64,000 bases of DNA. Origin: Xenopus tropicalis (Eukaryota > Chordata > Amphibia > Anura > Pipidae). A model generated the notes under the pieces. That model worked only from the letters and a program-made list of their open reading frames with translations, was not told the DNA's origin and ran no database searches. Location of the stretch: contig NC_030677.2 in NCBI RefSeq assembly GCF_000004195.4, positions 46,315,142 through 46,379,141 on the forward strand, read 5' to 3'. Position 1 is the stretch's first letter, and each line of letters starts with the position of its first letter. Position numbers and translations under genes: made by a program. Below are positions 46,345 through 55,983 of this stretch, one piece after another.

Positions 46345-46543
46345 GGGTGAAGACACACGGAGGTACTAGAAGCAGCTACTTTTCTTGCCTACTAAAATAG
46401 ACAATGCTGGTCATTTACTGATAATTGTCTCTACATGTGTTTTAGCAGATGCAATTCTCAGTATTGTCTATGGCACAGTATTTTCTTGAGTTTAGTAGAT
46501 GAGAAACAGTAGCTGCTACTAGTTGCTCAGTGTGTCTTTGCCC
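46345..46543. mobile_element. TIR MITE with TAA duplication
   Basis: GGGTGAAGACACACGGAGGTACTAG at left and (inverted) CTAGTTGCTCAGTGTGTCTTTGCCC at right are paired. AGCAGCTACTTTTC and ACAGTAGCTGCT extend the pairing inward. TAA flanks both ends (46342-46344 and 46544-46546). Non-autonomous PIF/Harbinger-type. Confidence 0.88.
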
Positions 46544-47786
46544 TAAAGGTATAGGGAAAAAGATACCCACAATATTTGCATATGGCTACATAATAAAAAA
46601 TAACTTAAATAAGTAGGTACAGTGTTTACATTCACTCTGAATGGCTGAATTGATTAAGGTAGAACGTCTATATATGAGAGGCAGATTTATCAAAATGTGA
46701 GTAGAGCTTAATACATTAAAGCTTACCAATGCTGTGTTCAGTCCTATGGGAACTTTAACTTTTACCCATTAATAAATACGCTAACCACGTAAAACCAATA
46801 CTTTTTTTGTAATTTCGTACAAAAGCCAGCATCAAAAACAACCTGAAAACCTCTAAAACCACAAAGCAAAGAAAGATCTTCCAATTATAAAAGGGATATT
46901 TTCAGATTCAGAATTGTCAGAGTTTTGTTGAATAATAAATCTTGGAAAAGTTGTGCTTTTTTTCTATTACATTTTGGGGTCTTCACGGACAAAAAGCCCA
47001 ACCTGAAAAAGTCTTGGTTTAGTAAATGCCCCCCTTATGTAAGTGCTATAATATTGTCTTAGCATGAGCACATTTAAAGTGTTTGGATTAATAGAAATAA
47101 AATAGAAATAAAAAAAATTATTTTTTATATTATTATGGCCATTTACACTACAGTTTACTATCTAAAGGCTTGTAGCACCCTTAGTCAGAAGATCAATGGG
47201 AGCAATGGAAAAATAGATTAAACCTTCTTTAACCCAATTTTTCCTGTAGCCCAGAACTTAGAATCTGTAGAATCTGCATCCCATGACTTTGCAACTAAAC
47301 CGTCTACATTTCTGTGAATATGTTGAAAAAAAAAACATGATTCATTTTCAGGAATAATTACCTGTAGTTTGCAAAACAAAATCCATTGTTATTATAGTTC
47401 AGTTTGGGGTTACTGAATGAAGAAAACGCTAGCGGGTTCTAAAACATGGCATGCTTTGTATTGTTTTAAAAAACGTGACTTTGCTAAAAATAAATCCGTC
47501 ATGAAGAAAAAAAACAACATTGATTGCAAAAAAAGAACCCACTCAGAAATATATATATATATATACCTCTAAATGTGCAGTTGGTAACATTTGAAAGTCA
47601 TTTGCAGTTGGAACATGCATGTCATTTCTAGCATGAACAAATGACGTTGTGGTTTTACATATGACAAACTAATTACCCATTTCTAATGAAGCCAGTCAGA
47701 ATAATAATAATGTATTATTCTGAAGAGAAACAATTTCAGTGTAATTAATAAAAATAACCTTGGTGAGAATACCGGGCTATAATCTT
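46544..47786. other. AT-rich, with MITE end fragments, no gene seen
   Basis: AGGCAGATTTATCAAAATGT (46680) matches the left end of the 15826 family, without its right end. GGTTTAGTAAATGCCCCCC (about 47017) looks like another right terminus. A TA microsatellite lies at 47551-47566. Confidence 0.5.
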
Positions 47787-47790
47787 TTAA

Positions 47791-48305
47791 AGCGGACCTG
47801 TCACCTTAAGATATAATTTCAAATTGTTTTCTATTGTTTTTGGCAAGCAAAATAAACTTTACTTACACTATATAAATTATTTTAATCTTATTTTCTTCAG
47901 CCTTGGAATTCACAATTGCAGCAAGCAGGCAGGGGCCATTTTGTGGACACTGTTATCAAAGAAGCATTGCATCCTGCCAAAATCTTGCTTCTGTGCCAGT
48001 ATGGGGGGACCTGATGCCCATGTCCATGCACTGGTTACACAATTACATGGTGCGGAGGGAGGGGGAATGTGAGGAGAGCAGCAACATCTAAGAAGTTCTG
48101 AATTGAAAGTGAAAGTAACTCTCTGCCCCGCCTCTATGCCTAAGGCATAGAGGCGGGGCAGGCATTATATGATTGACAGCTGGGATTTTAAAATGCTTTT
48201 ATAATGGGTATGGATGTGGTAATAAAAAAATTATTTTGGGTTTCTTGTTTAATTTGAAAAGGGCTTTTATTATACAGCTTTTTATGTCTGGCTGACAGGT
48301 CCACT
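47791..48305. mobile_element. TTAA-type MITE with central GC hairpin
   Basis: TTAA at 47787-47790 and 48306-48309 flank inverted ends AGCGGACCTGTCACC and GGCTGACAGGTCCACT. The element is about 515 bp. The interior CAGGCAGGGGCCATTTTGTG is typical of frog T2/Kolobok-like MITEs. An 18-bp perfect hairpin lies at 48124-48160. Short ORFs inside it are not supported. Confidence 0.88.
48124..48160. repeat. Perfect 18-bp hairpin, one-base spacer
   Basis: TGCCCCGCCTCTATGCCT, a single A, then AGGCATAGAGGCGGGGCA. All 18 pairs are perfect and the arms are GC-rich. Confidence 0.97.
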
Positions 48306-48442
48306 TTAAATTTAGAACTTAAACCTCTCTTCGGGAGAACTTGCAATCTATTTTTAGTTATGGATTAAAATGTTGCCATGCATCCTAGTAGCAAATAAGA
48401 AATGGCTTCATCAGACAGATATCTAGGAACTTTATTGGGGTT

Positions 48443-48572
48443 ATGTAATAAAAGGTACTAATTTTGCCCAGGTGCAGTAACCAATCATTTTTGGGTCACC
48501 TGTTTAAAAGCAAACATCTTATTGGTTGCTATGAGTTACTGCTCCTGTGCAAACTTAGTTTCTTTTATTACA
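48443..48572. mobile_element. TIR MITE, 'atgtaataaaag' ends
   Basis: ATGTAATAAAAGGTACTAAT at left and (inverted) AGTTTCTTTTATTACAT at right. TTTGCCCAGGTGCAGTAACC pairs with GTTACTGCTCCTGTGCAAAC. A half copy lies at 14285-14372, and core relatives at 33446 and 59408. Confidence 0.85.
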
Positions 48573-48575
48573 TAT

Positions 48576-50570
48576 GGCGGTATATGTGGATTAAAACCCA
48601 TATTCACAAGGATCAGTAACCCATACACATTTAAATTACAGAGAGAGTTAGATAACTAAAACAATCAGGTTCAGCTCTCAACAACTTTCAACTATTGACC
48701 AATAAAACCCTTGCAAAGCCTCTTTTTGTCAGACTCTTATTTGTGGTTCAAGATTTGGCAACAAAACAATAATAAACAATAAAATGGATATGAAAATATA
48801 GTTGTAAGTGGCATAACAGCATAACTCAGGGAAGATGCATTGTCATTCAGTCTGTGACCCACAATCCATTTCTTTGGGCCTTAGTTTGGAAACCATCCCC
48901 ACTGTCTGAGAACTAATGGTCCAAGGCATATGGCACAATTGTTTTTATTACGACCATATTCACGGGGAATACTGAATGTCAAAGCCCATTATAATGCAAT
49001 AATGAAAGCTCTTATTTGATTTCAGAAAGGCTAAATACAACCATGTTGCACTGAAAGGAATAATATTGATATGGCGATCGCCTTCTCTTTATGTTTTATT
49101 TAAACTGCAAATTGTACTTAGAAACCATCTTCCAAAATCACAGTGTGTGTATAATGCACAGACAATTTGGACAATGAAATCTGAATCCTTCTGCAAATGC
49201 TTGCTCACAGAGATGGGTAGTATTATATAAATCTTTGTATATGAAAAATTAACCCAGCATCAAATATTTATAAATATTAATGTGTATGTTAATATAACCA
49301 AAGCTGTAACAAAAGGAAAAAAAGAAAATGTTGTAGCATTGCCAAGTTCCTTAGAACAGACACAGCTAATAATGATAGCCATTATTGAAACTTGAAAACA
49401 TGAAGGTTTTTCTCTTTTTACATCTGCTTGATGATAACACATCTTTTTGCAAACATGATAATCCTCCTTCTCAACACTGATATATTTACTAGAATAATTT
49501 CATGTGGGTAACCTATCTTATAGTGCCAATGACACATGCAGAGAAAATTTCACAGTCTTTAAAAACAAAGCATTTCTTGGTTCATTAATTTTCTTAATTC
49601 AGATTAATGCATTTGCTGTGGAGTTCTACTGCACTAGCAATAGGGCAAACTAACCCAGTGGCTGCTGTGGGTATAGGAATATAAAGGGGGTAATAGGGGC
49701 CCTGACAAAAGGTGACCTACATCAGATTCCAGCTTAGCAACATACACATGTGGTCATAGTCTGGGTGGGTAAAAGGTAAGGTCTAAAAATGAAAGTAAAT
49801 AATAATGTCTTAAAGGCTGGCTCAGTCAATATTGAAGTCATTTACTGTATTAGCCTACAGGAGGGCTTGATGGTTGATGATCAATACTAGTAACAGTATG
49901 GATGAAGTTTCTTATTTGATTACATAATTTATGCTGTCAACTTTCTGCCACGTTGACCTTCTTCTCTTGTTGCTGACTATCATCTCAATTAACATTTACA
50001 CCTTTACTAACCTGTTCTGTGCCATGTGAAAATCCATGGCCTGCGTTGTGTGGTGGAACCACAGTAACAGAAAGAAAACTTTTTGAAAACTGACTCTCCA
50101 ACCTTTATGCTTCATATTTACAACAGCCGTGGAGTTCTGTTTTTAAACATGTTAGCCATGCAGGGCAGTGTTATATGTTCACCCTATGAATTAAACTGAT
50201 CTCATGTTTCCCAATGACTCTGTCTCCACAGGAAAAGTAATCAATGCTCAACACTATAAAAACTCAGCCAGACCTACTTTTTATTGTTTTCAATTGTGAT
50301 TTCAGTTCCCTTGGGTATATTTCCATTGGGAAACATCAGATCAGTTAAATCATGCGTTGCCATACAGTAAACGCATAAAACCATACCACTTAGGAAATAC
50401 ACTTATGACTGTCATGTGTGTAGAACATTATTCCAATGTTATTTACATGCTATATAAAAAGTTTGGCAATTTGCTAATTTCTTGGACATTTTCTGGTAGT
50501 TATGTTTATTCAGTGGATGTATTTCTGTAGTGTAAAGGAATTCATTTAAATGGGTGTATTTCTGTTAGAG
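48576..50570. other. Mostly single-copy, no gene supported
   Basis: No ORF above 60 codons. The portion 48960-49140 (TATAATGCAATAATGAAAGC, GATATGGCGATCGCC) is complex sequence that could be regulatory; untested. Confidence 0.45.
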
Positions 50571-50574
50571 ACAC

Positions 50575-50985
50575 ATATTGTAAGCTCCGCGCTTCACTGA
50601 TTTTGTTTTTTTAAGCACCGTGAGGCATTTGCCATGGATTTCTGTCAACTCAGCTGAGACACAGCTGGTCTGGTGCCATGCAGGACTGTGCCGAGTGGCA
50701 GCTGGGATCAAGAGTGCAATAGAACCCCAAGGCTGAGACTTCGGAAAGTTCAGGATGCTGAAAAGGAGACATACTGTATCTAAATAAAGACGCCCCAAAG
50801 CCTTCTCTATGCTTTAAATTATTAGATGATATATTATCATTTATTTTCTGAGGCACCGAGTATGGCTTCGAGTAAAAAATACCAGAAATGAAGCATGAAT
50901 TATTCCACAGCCTTTTGCAAATTCTGTGCAGGGAAGGTGCCCTGTTAGATCCTTGCCTATATATTATACACAGGCTGGGGCCCAC
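50575..50985. other. Single-copy island, possible conserved non-coding element
   Basis: Evenly composed, repeat-free sequence. Examples are TTAAATTATTAGATGATATA, TTTTCTGAGGCACCGAGTAT and CATTTGCCATGGATTTCTGT. Minus-strand ORFs of 77 and 111 codons overlap here in different frames but show no family. Treated as non-coding. Confidence 0.25.
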
Positions 50986-51995
50986 ATAGAGACAATAGTG
51001 TAGTCATTTTATGAGGCTTATTTATCAAAATTTCTGTTTGTATTTTTTCCCACTTATTTTGCCTAATAAATAAATTTGTGTCTTTATAACCATTATTCAA
51101 ATTCACGATTTTGATGGCAAAAAACGTAGCCTAGCAGAAAAAAACCCAATACAAATATTAATATGATAAATAACTCTCTATGTATAGATAAAACTGGTCC
51201 TCGGAGGGGAGAATTTAAATTAAGTTGTATTTTTTTGGGGGGGGGATATGTAATAAAATTTGTTAATAGATTAAATATTAGTGCCTTTTTAGGGACTGTT
51301 TAAAAGTGACATACTGTATTCTTCTGACACAAGAATAACTGATTTAGTAAGATAGACTGGTACAGTCTATAAAACGCACAATGTTTCTTCTACTAGGGAA
51401 TAGGGACACTAAATACTTAAATCTATTTTAAATTTGCACAAAGAAAGAATTGTTTGCGCAAAGGAAAAACTGTTTGCACTGCATTTTTTTTTTCATTAAT
51501 GAGTATTATTACAGTCCCTTCTTTGAGAGCAAATATTTTGTAACACTTTAAATACCAAAGGAAGTCATGCTGCTTATCTTTATAAAAGTATTTAATTCCT
51601 TCTAAAACTCTGTTTATATAAGTAACCCGGTGCCTGTAAGCAATCCTAAAACCAATAATGCTCTGTATTATGTGTTATGCTAAATATATGATATAAGCAC
51701 TAGAATACTTCTATTTCTTCTAACTTCAGGAGTAATATAGGATTCGTGTATGAATTTATTCCTGCTACCTCACAGGTATACATGGTGCTTTGCAGAAAGA
51801 GTGAACAAAAATACACACAGGCAGTAATAAATACAATTAAACAGAATTAAATAAACATGCCCATATAATGAATATAGAAAATATACAGAACATATTTTAT
51901 TAATATTAAAATATTTTTTGGGAGTTGCATAACTATAATAAGCACATATAAATCAATGTATAAAAGACTTTTGTTTATCCCTATAACATCTGTAC
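50986..51995. other. AT-rich stretch, no gene seen
   Basis: GAGGCTTATTTATCAAAATT (51012) recalls a MITE terminus without a partner. A run of about nine G lies near 51236. Confidence 0.45.
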
Positions 51996-51998
51996 ATA

Positions 51999-52173
51999 GG
52001 GGCATATTTATTATAGTGTGTAAGTCAACACGAGTGATGTTGCCCATAACAAGCAATTGGATCTTTGATTTTATTTTCTAACTTGTAGGGGCTGTTCATC
52101 AGCTAATTGCTAATTGGTTTCTATAGGCAACATTACTGGTGATGTTGGCTTACACATGGTAATAAATATGCCC
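51999..52173. mobile_element. TIR MITE with ATA duplication, sister of 5781
   Basis: GGGGCATATTTATTATAGTG at left and (inverted) ATGGTAATAAATATGCCC at right, flanked by ATA at 51996-51998 and 52174-52176. Shares GTGATGTTGCCCATAACAAG with the copy at 5781-5938. Confidence 0.88.
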
Positions 52174-52176
52174 ATA

Positions 52177-52723
52177 GGATGTTCTATGGTTCTGTCAATG
52201 TAGGTACTGATTTATAAAGCAAAAATGCTAGAAAGGGAACAGTGTAAGTTAATGTCACAAACGAAGCACCTAAGGGTATAATTCTCAAAATTATGGGCAA
52301 AATCAGATAAGATTTTTTTCAGCAAATTCAATCTGGCCCACTGTATGGAAAGATATCCGCATTTTTATTGCCATGAAAGTTATCTTCTAACCTTATTTTT
52401 TAATATTTTATTTTTTATTTTCTATGTTTCTATTTTTGAATACCTTATATCATACCGAAACAATATTTGCATCATAAGTGTATTGATAATATACTCATAT
52501 ATTTACCCATAACTCTTGTTTGTTTGTCTTTTTGCCATTATAGCCCCAAAAAACAAAAAAGAGTGTATATTTAATTTGCTTTTCAGCATTTAAAAAGTTT
52601 TCAGATTAATAAAAAGTTATATTATGATGCCATAAATAAAATAAAATGAAATAACCATTTAACAATGGTCAGTTACATGCTTTTGTTTTACTTTGTTTTT
52701 ATTTTTTTTATTGCTATCAACCA
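52177..52723. other. AT-rich stretch, no gene seen
   Basis: Contains a partial, unassigned block (AAATTCAATCTGGCCCACTG, 52324) that may be repeat-derived. No ORF of note. Confidence 0.45.
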
Positions 52724-52956
52724 TGGGGGTTATCCAGAATGCTTGGGACCTGGGGTTTCTCATAATTTGGATCACTATACCCCAAATCATGTAAACATTA
52801 AATAAACCCAATAGGACTGTTCTGCCTCCAATATAGATTAATTATGTCTTAGTTGGGATCAAGTACAAGGCACTGTTTTATTATTACAGAGAAAAAGGGA
52901 ATCATTTAAAAAAATATTCTGGATAATGCTTACTGGATAACAGATCCCATACTGTA
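52724..52956. mobile_element. Palindromic TIR repeat, shortened copy
   Basis: GGGTTATCCAGAATGCTTGG, TAGTTGGGATCAAGTACAAG and GGATAACAGATCCCATACTG. Orientation as at 27239. Some 60 bp before the right end are missing. Confidence 0.8.
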
Positions 52957-53270
52957 CTGTACTTTTTTGTTTTTAATCCAACTATATTTGTGCTTAAGAA
53001 TATATTTAGCATTCTGCCACTAGGTGATTTGTGCAGTGGAAGCTAATAACATTTTTAGGCTAGTGAATTACTTAGGCTACATTCTTATCACTCCACTATG
53101 CATAAGCTACAATATTATAAAGGAGATTGTCTTTGCAGACTTTTTAAGGTTGGGAGTCTGACCTAAATTCTTCTGTGGCAGAGGAATGTGTCCCATATTC
53201 TTGGATTACCCTGGCTACAAGTTGTTCCCAAGCCAGACCCAAAATTGCAGCTGGTGATTGTGGTGACAAG

Positions 53271-53378
53271 ATGGAGTTTGCAGTTGGATGTGTTCAAGTG
53301 TGTGATCTTCCTAGAGTAATGCATGCTTGTGTTTTCAGGGAAATGGTAATTTTCAGAAAAGTAGTTTTCAGAAAGTAA
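53271..53378 (+). pseudogene. Harbinger transposase start, short remnant
   Basis: Encodes MEFAVGCVQVCDLPRVM followed by HACVFREMVIF, aligning with the two frames of the copy at 41419-41515. It shows that the ATG at this site lay in frame with the FRER region in the ancestor. Only about 35 codons remain before a deletion into the element's 3' part. Confidence 0.65.
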
Positions 53379-53448
53379 CTGCTACGTGCGTAATAGTGTG
53401 CGCTAATATCAAGTGCAGCAAAAAATATCGCACGTGGCGGAAATGATC

Positions 53449-53644
53449 TCATCCACACTGACACTTAGCACCGGTGCATTTTTTATTGTAAATACTTGTA
53501 CCTTTATTGCACACTTTTATTATATTTAATATTTGTATTTTTTTTGTCTATGTAAAGTTGGGGGGAACACAGGCCAAAAGAATTTCATTACGGTAATGAT
53601 GCTTCATTGTTATTTGTATATGACAATAAAACTTGAAACTTGAT
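53449..53644 (+). mobile_element. Internally deleted Rex1/Babar-like fragment
   Basis: CTCATCCACACTGACACTTA and GCACCGGTG match the RT-coding text at 29651-29682, then the sequence jumps to TTTTTATTGTAAATACTTG and the complete 3' end (to AACTTGAAACTTGAT), matching 30512-30698. About 830 bp of RT and 3' region are missing. It retains the base lost from the PQG region of the other copy. Confidence 0.88.
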
Positions 53645-53832
53645 CGCGCATGTGTTAAAATATTGCTTAAAATCGCTCATCGCCAGATAAATAACACCAA
53701 GAACATCGCTTTTTAATTCAGACAAGTGTCCTTTTAGTGAATCGATCGCTAACTTGCAAAAAGTAAGAAGTGACAATATTTTTATCGCATGCTATAAATC
53801 GTTTTTTCGACCTTTAGTGAATCGGCTCCTAT

Positions 53833-54424
53833 GGGGCTGATTTACTAAGACACGAATTCGAATCCAAATTGAAAAAATTCCGATTGGAAAACGAACATTT
53901 TGCGACTTTTTCGTATTTTTTGCGATTTTTTTCGGCGCCTTTACGACTTTTTGGAAATTGTCGCAACTTTTTCGTTACCAATCCGATTTTCACGAAAAAA
54001 CGCGAGTTTTTCTTAGCCATTACGATTCACTCGTATCTTGTCGCAACTTTTTCGTATTGAGCGCTCGTAAGCGGCGGGCGAAGCTTTCAGACTTAGCATG
54101 ATTTTGGAAGCCTCCCATAGGACTCAATGGCACCCTGCAGCTCCAACCTGGCCCAAGAAAAGTCACCATACTGAAGCTTGAATGAATCCGAATGCTACAA
54201 AAAAATCGCAACATTTTGCGCAACTTTCGGAATGGCTACGAAAAAGGCGAGACTTTTCGCGCAAGTTTTAACGCTACGAAAAAATCGCCAGATTTTGCGC
54301 AACATTCGGAATGGCAACAAAAAAGTCGTGATAATTTTCCAAAAAAATCGCCAAATACCGATCATTACGAAAAAAAACGCAATCGGACGCATTCAGCCCG
54401 TTCGTGGGTAAGTAAATGTGCCCC
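53833..54424. mobile_element. TIR element of 'cgaaaaaatcgc' type with TAT flanks
   Basis: GGGGCTGATTTACTAAGACA at left and (inverted) AAGTAAATGTGCCCC at right. TAT flanks both ends (53830-53832 and 54425-54427). The left half repeats CTTTTTCGTATTTTTTGCGA, the right half its inverse (GCTACGAAAAAATCGC), around a GC-richer centre (54065-54180). ORFs of 63-83 codons on both strands are repeat artefacts. Confidence 0.85.
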
Positions 54425-54427
54425 TAT

Positions 54428-54690
54428 GTGTGCATGTGATTAGTTTTTGTTTATGTGAAATGAAGATTAATATGATAATAGTTGTTAAATATATTTATAA
54501 ATAACATTATTGGTTTTTAAAGAAGAAACTAAATATTAATTAGAACCAATGAGGGGTTGTGAAAATCATTTTCTATCTGATATCAATATCTTATCTGTAT
54601 GCGACCAATTATTTAGTTCCTAACAGAGTATTCTCTTTATAATCCATTACAAACTGGACTGCATTTTGTATATAAAACATTTTTTAATGC
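54428..54690. other. AT-rich stretch, no gene seen
   Basis: No ORF, no recognised repeat. Confidence 0.5.
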
Positions 54691-55395
54691 TCCTGCCATA
54701 AATTATCACTTTAATTTTCTTTCAGCTGCACATGTAGAATAAAGATTTTCCAATCCTCCGTATGCAAGCATGCTTCTACTAAAAGCAAATTCTTCTTTCT
54801 AGAAAGGGCCGTCTTCAGTATATTGTAGAAGGCTGCCTGACAATGTTGTGACAATGATGTAGCAATCTAAATGCTTTATGGCAGATTTGCTATATTTAAA
54901 TTTATTGAACCTCTATGAGTTCTGTAGAAGGCAATGCAATAGCAGCCGCTTTGCTGCAGGTCTTGTCTTTCATAGCTTTATTTTGTTTTTATGCTTTTGA
55001 CAAGGGGCACACAAAAATGTAATCTAGCAAAAGATTCTCATAAATAAAAGCTACAGATTAAATAGCGATTTTCAAGGTCCCTTGGAAGTTTTAAATGTAA
55101 ATCTTGTCTTCATCTTTGATCTTGAAGCATTTCAATCAGCAATTTCTCCCTACGAGAGGCAGAATTAACACTTACAAGGGAGTGAATGTACTGGATAAGC
55201 CGATGGCCCCTCCTTTAATGCCTCTATCTCTAGTTCATTTTGCTAGGAATTCAACAGCAGAAATTATATTGACTTCACTAAAAGTAATTTATGCATTTAA
55301 TTTTGCTGCCACCAATATTATGTATCTTATCAACATCATGTTATTATGCCATTATTATGAGTTCTTAATTTTAATGCTGCAATCTGTTTGAAATA
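54691..55395. other. Single-copy island, possible conserved non-coding element
   Basis: Complex repeat-free sequence, e.g. CCGTATGCAAGCATGCTTCT, GCAATAGCAGCCGCTTTGCT and TAATTTATGCATTTAATTTT. Includes homeodomain/POU-like AT words. A 95-codon ORF (55104-55391) has no recognised domain. Of the islands listed, this one looks most like conserved regulatory DNA. Confidence 0.28.
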
Positions 55396-55916
55396 TTTCT
55401 TATGCAAGGTATAGTGCTACAAACCAGTTAAGCAGGCTTCGTGCATTTTCTCTTTTTATAATGATGCTATTGAATGCACTATAGGACATTGTCAGGATAA
55501 TTGGCTGACCTCATTGGGGCTGCTACCCAGTAAAATAACACACAGCCACCAATTAGATATTTACTTTCATTTCTAAACTAAAGTAGGGGGATAAAAATGA
55601 TAAGCTGATTAGTTGCTACTGGTTGCTGAGCTAGTGCAATTTAGCACCTATATTAAAAAAACGGTACTATTTTTATTTCATAATATAATAATGGGGCCCC
55701 TAGACCTAACATTTAGCCTGGCTTTGTATATATTCTATCCTGTTATTTTTTTCCTTTTGCTCTCTACTCAAAAAACAGCCTAAATGTACTTACATGGACA
55801 TTTCTGATAATCAGAATTTGTGATATATCAAATATATATCAAATGGAGCACCTTTATTAAAGAATGGGTGACATGCAAAATCTGTGCCACCTTAAAAATC
55901 TGGTAAGATTTTCAAT
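55396..55916. other. No gene seen
   Basis: Single-copy AT-rich sequence; TGATAAGCTGATTAGTTGCT (about 55597) recalls a MITE core. Confidence 0.4.
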
Positions 55917-55983
55917 GACTTATTGTACAGCGCTGCGGAATATGTTGGTGCTTTATAAATAAATGTTAATAATAATAATAATG
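55917..55983 (+). repeat. L2-type LINE/SINE 3' tail with (AAT)n
   Basis: TTGTACAGCGCTGCGGAATA, TGTTGGTGCTTTATAAATAA then AATAATAATAAT. This is the common 3' terminus of L2-like LINEs, strongly truncated. Confidence 0.8.

Larger units (their letters stand above)
53240..53829 (+). mobile_element. Second Harbinger copy, invaded by a Rex1 fragment
   Basis: GATGGAGTTTGCAGTTGGAT corresponds to 41418. ACGTGCGTAATAGTGTGCGC corresponds to 41756, and from 53645 to the TIR (CCTTTAGTGAATCGGCTCC) it matches 41805-42001. Its left TIR is not visible; the left boundary is approximate. Position 53449-53644 is an inserted Rex1/Babar fragment. Confidence 0.85.

Noticed and set aside
53829..54443. Set of 63-83 codon ORFs rich in Lys and Phe
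   Set aside because: They arise from repeated CGAAAAAATCGC-like words and their inverse within a TIR element.
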